Shown piece by piece: positions 7,758-8,047 of a stretch of 8,047 nucleotides of DNA. The position numbers and the translations under genes were made by a program. Under the pieces are notes generated by a model that did no database searches, had not been told where the DNA came from, and saw only the letters and a program-made list of their open reading frames with translations. Every line of letters starts with the position of its first letter. Position 1 is the stretch's first letter. This stretch comes from Lentisphaerota bacterium (GTDB taxonomy: Bacteria; Verrucomicrobiota; Lentisphaeria; Oligosphaerales; PUNB01), in the NCBI GenBank assembly GCA_003552565.1, contig PUNB01000078.1, positions 1 through 8,047 on the forward strand. Reading direction: 5' to 3'.

Positions 7758-7928
7758 GCCCCCGCCGGGCTTGTCCCGGCGGAGCGGCAGATTGGTTTTC
7801 AGAAATTTGCAGGCACCCCCCCCTCATTTCCGCGGTATGACGGCGAGCCGACATGCCGCGGAACAAAAAAAGTTGAACATTCTTTTATTTGCAATCTTTC
7901 GCTCCGCCGGGACAAGCCCGGCGGGGGC
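7758..7928. repeat. Palindromic element bounded by 29-bp perfect inverted repeats
   Basis: Positions 7758-7786 and 7900-7928 are exact reverse complements (29 of 29). Each arm is itself a hairpin: CCGCCGGG, a 5-base loop, then CCCGGCGG (7762-7782 with loop CTTGT; 7904-7924 with loop ACAAG). The outer flanks keep partial symmetry (ATGAC outside the left arm, ATGAAC outside the right, with a 2-base insertion). No coding sequence lies inside and no clear target-site duplication flanks it. It resembles a REP/BIME-type pair of inverted palindromic units, or a small MITE. Neither hairpin is followed by a U-run, so an ordinary intrinsic terminator is unlikely. Confidence 0.85.
7828..7863. repeat. 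Hairpin inside the palindromic element
   Basis: TTCCGCGG (7828-7835) pairs exactly with CCGCGGAA (7856-7863). The inner bases continue the stem with one G-T pair and one A-A mismatch down to a tight CGAG loop at 7844-7847, so almost the whole 36 bases can fold. It sits roughly midway between the two outer arms. It has an A-run on its right side and no T-run after the stem on either strand, so it is not a standard terminator. Confidence 0.75.
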
Positions 7929-7965
7929 GTATGAACTTTAAGTCTTCGGAGACACCTTTGGGTTC

Positions 7966-7989
7966 AACTTTGTCCCGAACTTTGTCCCG
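7966..7989. repeat. Tandem 12-bp repeat, two exact copies
   Basis: AACTTTGTCCCG occurs twice head-to-tail (7966-7977 and 7978-7989), followed by AACC, the start of a broken third copy. The core TTGTCCCG is shared with the hairpin arms of the neighbouring palindromic element. Function unknown; operator-like direct repeats or remnants of repeat expansion are both possible. Confidence 0.8.
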
Positions 7990-8035
7990 AACCTTATTCC
8001 TTTTCGGATGAAACATTAACAACTGCCGGATTTTA

Positions 8036-8047
8036 GTTCGGGACAAG
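8036..8047. repeat. Inverted copy of the 12-bp repeat, at the window edge
   Basis: GTTCGGGACAAG matches the reverse complement of TTTGTCCCGAAC (7970-7981) in 11 of 12 positions. It runs into the end of the window, so its full extent cannot be seen. Together with the tandem copies it could bound a 7966-8047 inverted structure or be the start of another palindromic element. Confidence 0.6.

Larger units (their letters stand above)
7689..8047. other. Intergenic region upstream of the transporter operon
   Basis: This 359-bp stretch has no convincing gene. Open frames crossing it are short or are antisense extensions over the ATPase gene, with no family-like sequence. It must hold the operon's leader and possibly its promoter within 7689-7757, but I see no strong -35/-10 pair there: TTGAGT on the minus strand, at about 7727-7732, has only poor -10 matches 17-19 bases downstream. 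The rest is filled with palindromes and short repeats, listed separately, and a run of eight C at 7816-7823. Confidence 0.7.

Noticed and set aside
7816..7823. Run of eight C as a possible phase-variable tract
   Set aside because: It is in non-coding sequence, not placed between promoter elements that I can identify, so slippage would have no evident effect.
7762..7924. Intrinsic terminators formed by the GC-rich hairpins
   Set aside because: None of the hairpins is followed by a U-run on either strand; the repeat-element explanation fits better.
7362..7934. 190-codon plus-strand open frame running from within the ATPase gene into the repeat region
   Set aside because: Most of it is antisense to the ATPase Walker A half, and the remainder translates the palindromic repeats.

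Overview
The window comes from a bacterium with moderately high GC. Gram-negative is suggested by a probable exported HEAT-repeat protein. The gene style (weak Shine-Dalgarno signals, HEAT-repeat proteins, a fused ABC-2 permease, a divergent DprA-like protein) would suit the Planctomycetes/Verrucomicrobia/Lentisphaerae side of the tree. That placement is a guess; no rRNA or other marker is present. No phage, transposase, CRISPR, tRNA or rRNA gene is visible.

Layout: positions 1-548 hold the 3' end of a plus-strand gene for a DprA/Smf-like protein with a C-terminal winged helix. It converges, with only 10 bp between stop codons, on a minus-strand run of five genes that fills 559-7688. In transcription order these are: an ABC-2-type ATPase with a long charged tail (7688-6543), a double-length ABC-2 permease made of two homologous halves (6521-4830), a HEAT-repeat protein with a likely signal sequence (4797-2902), a CrtI/CrtD-family carotenoid desaturase-like flavoenzyme (2842-1391), and an inositol-monophosphatase-family phosphatase of SuhB type (1371-559). 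Gaps are 21, 32, 59 and 19 bp, with no terminator seen between genes, so a single operon is plausible.

Upstream of the operon, 7689-8047 has no convincing gene. It holds a nested palindromic element: two 29-bp inverted arms, each itself a hairpin, around a third hairpin. Beyond it lies a 12-bp tandem repeat with an inverted copy at the window edge. An 8-mer, TTGTCCCG, occurs five times there counting both strands.

Working together (inference): the ATPase and the fused permease should form a complete ABC-2 transporter, with one permease chain supplying both membrane halves. The HEAT protein may be an extracytoplasmic partner scaffold. The desaturase and phosphatase could act on a membrane lipid or isoprenoid, or may simply be co-located. 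The sequence does not fix the substrate. Most of the window is ordinary chromosomal sequence; the repeat region and the transporter/HEAT pairing deserve a second look.
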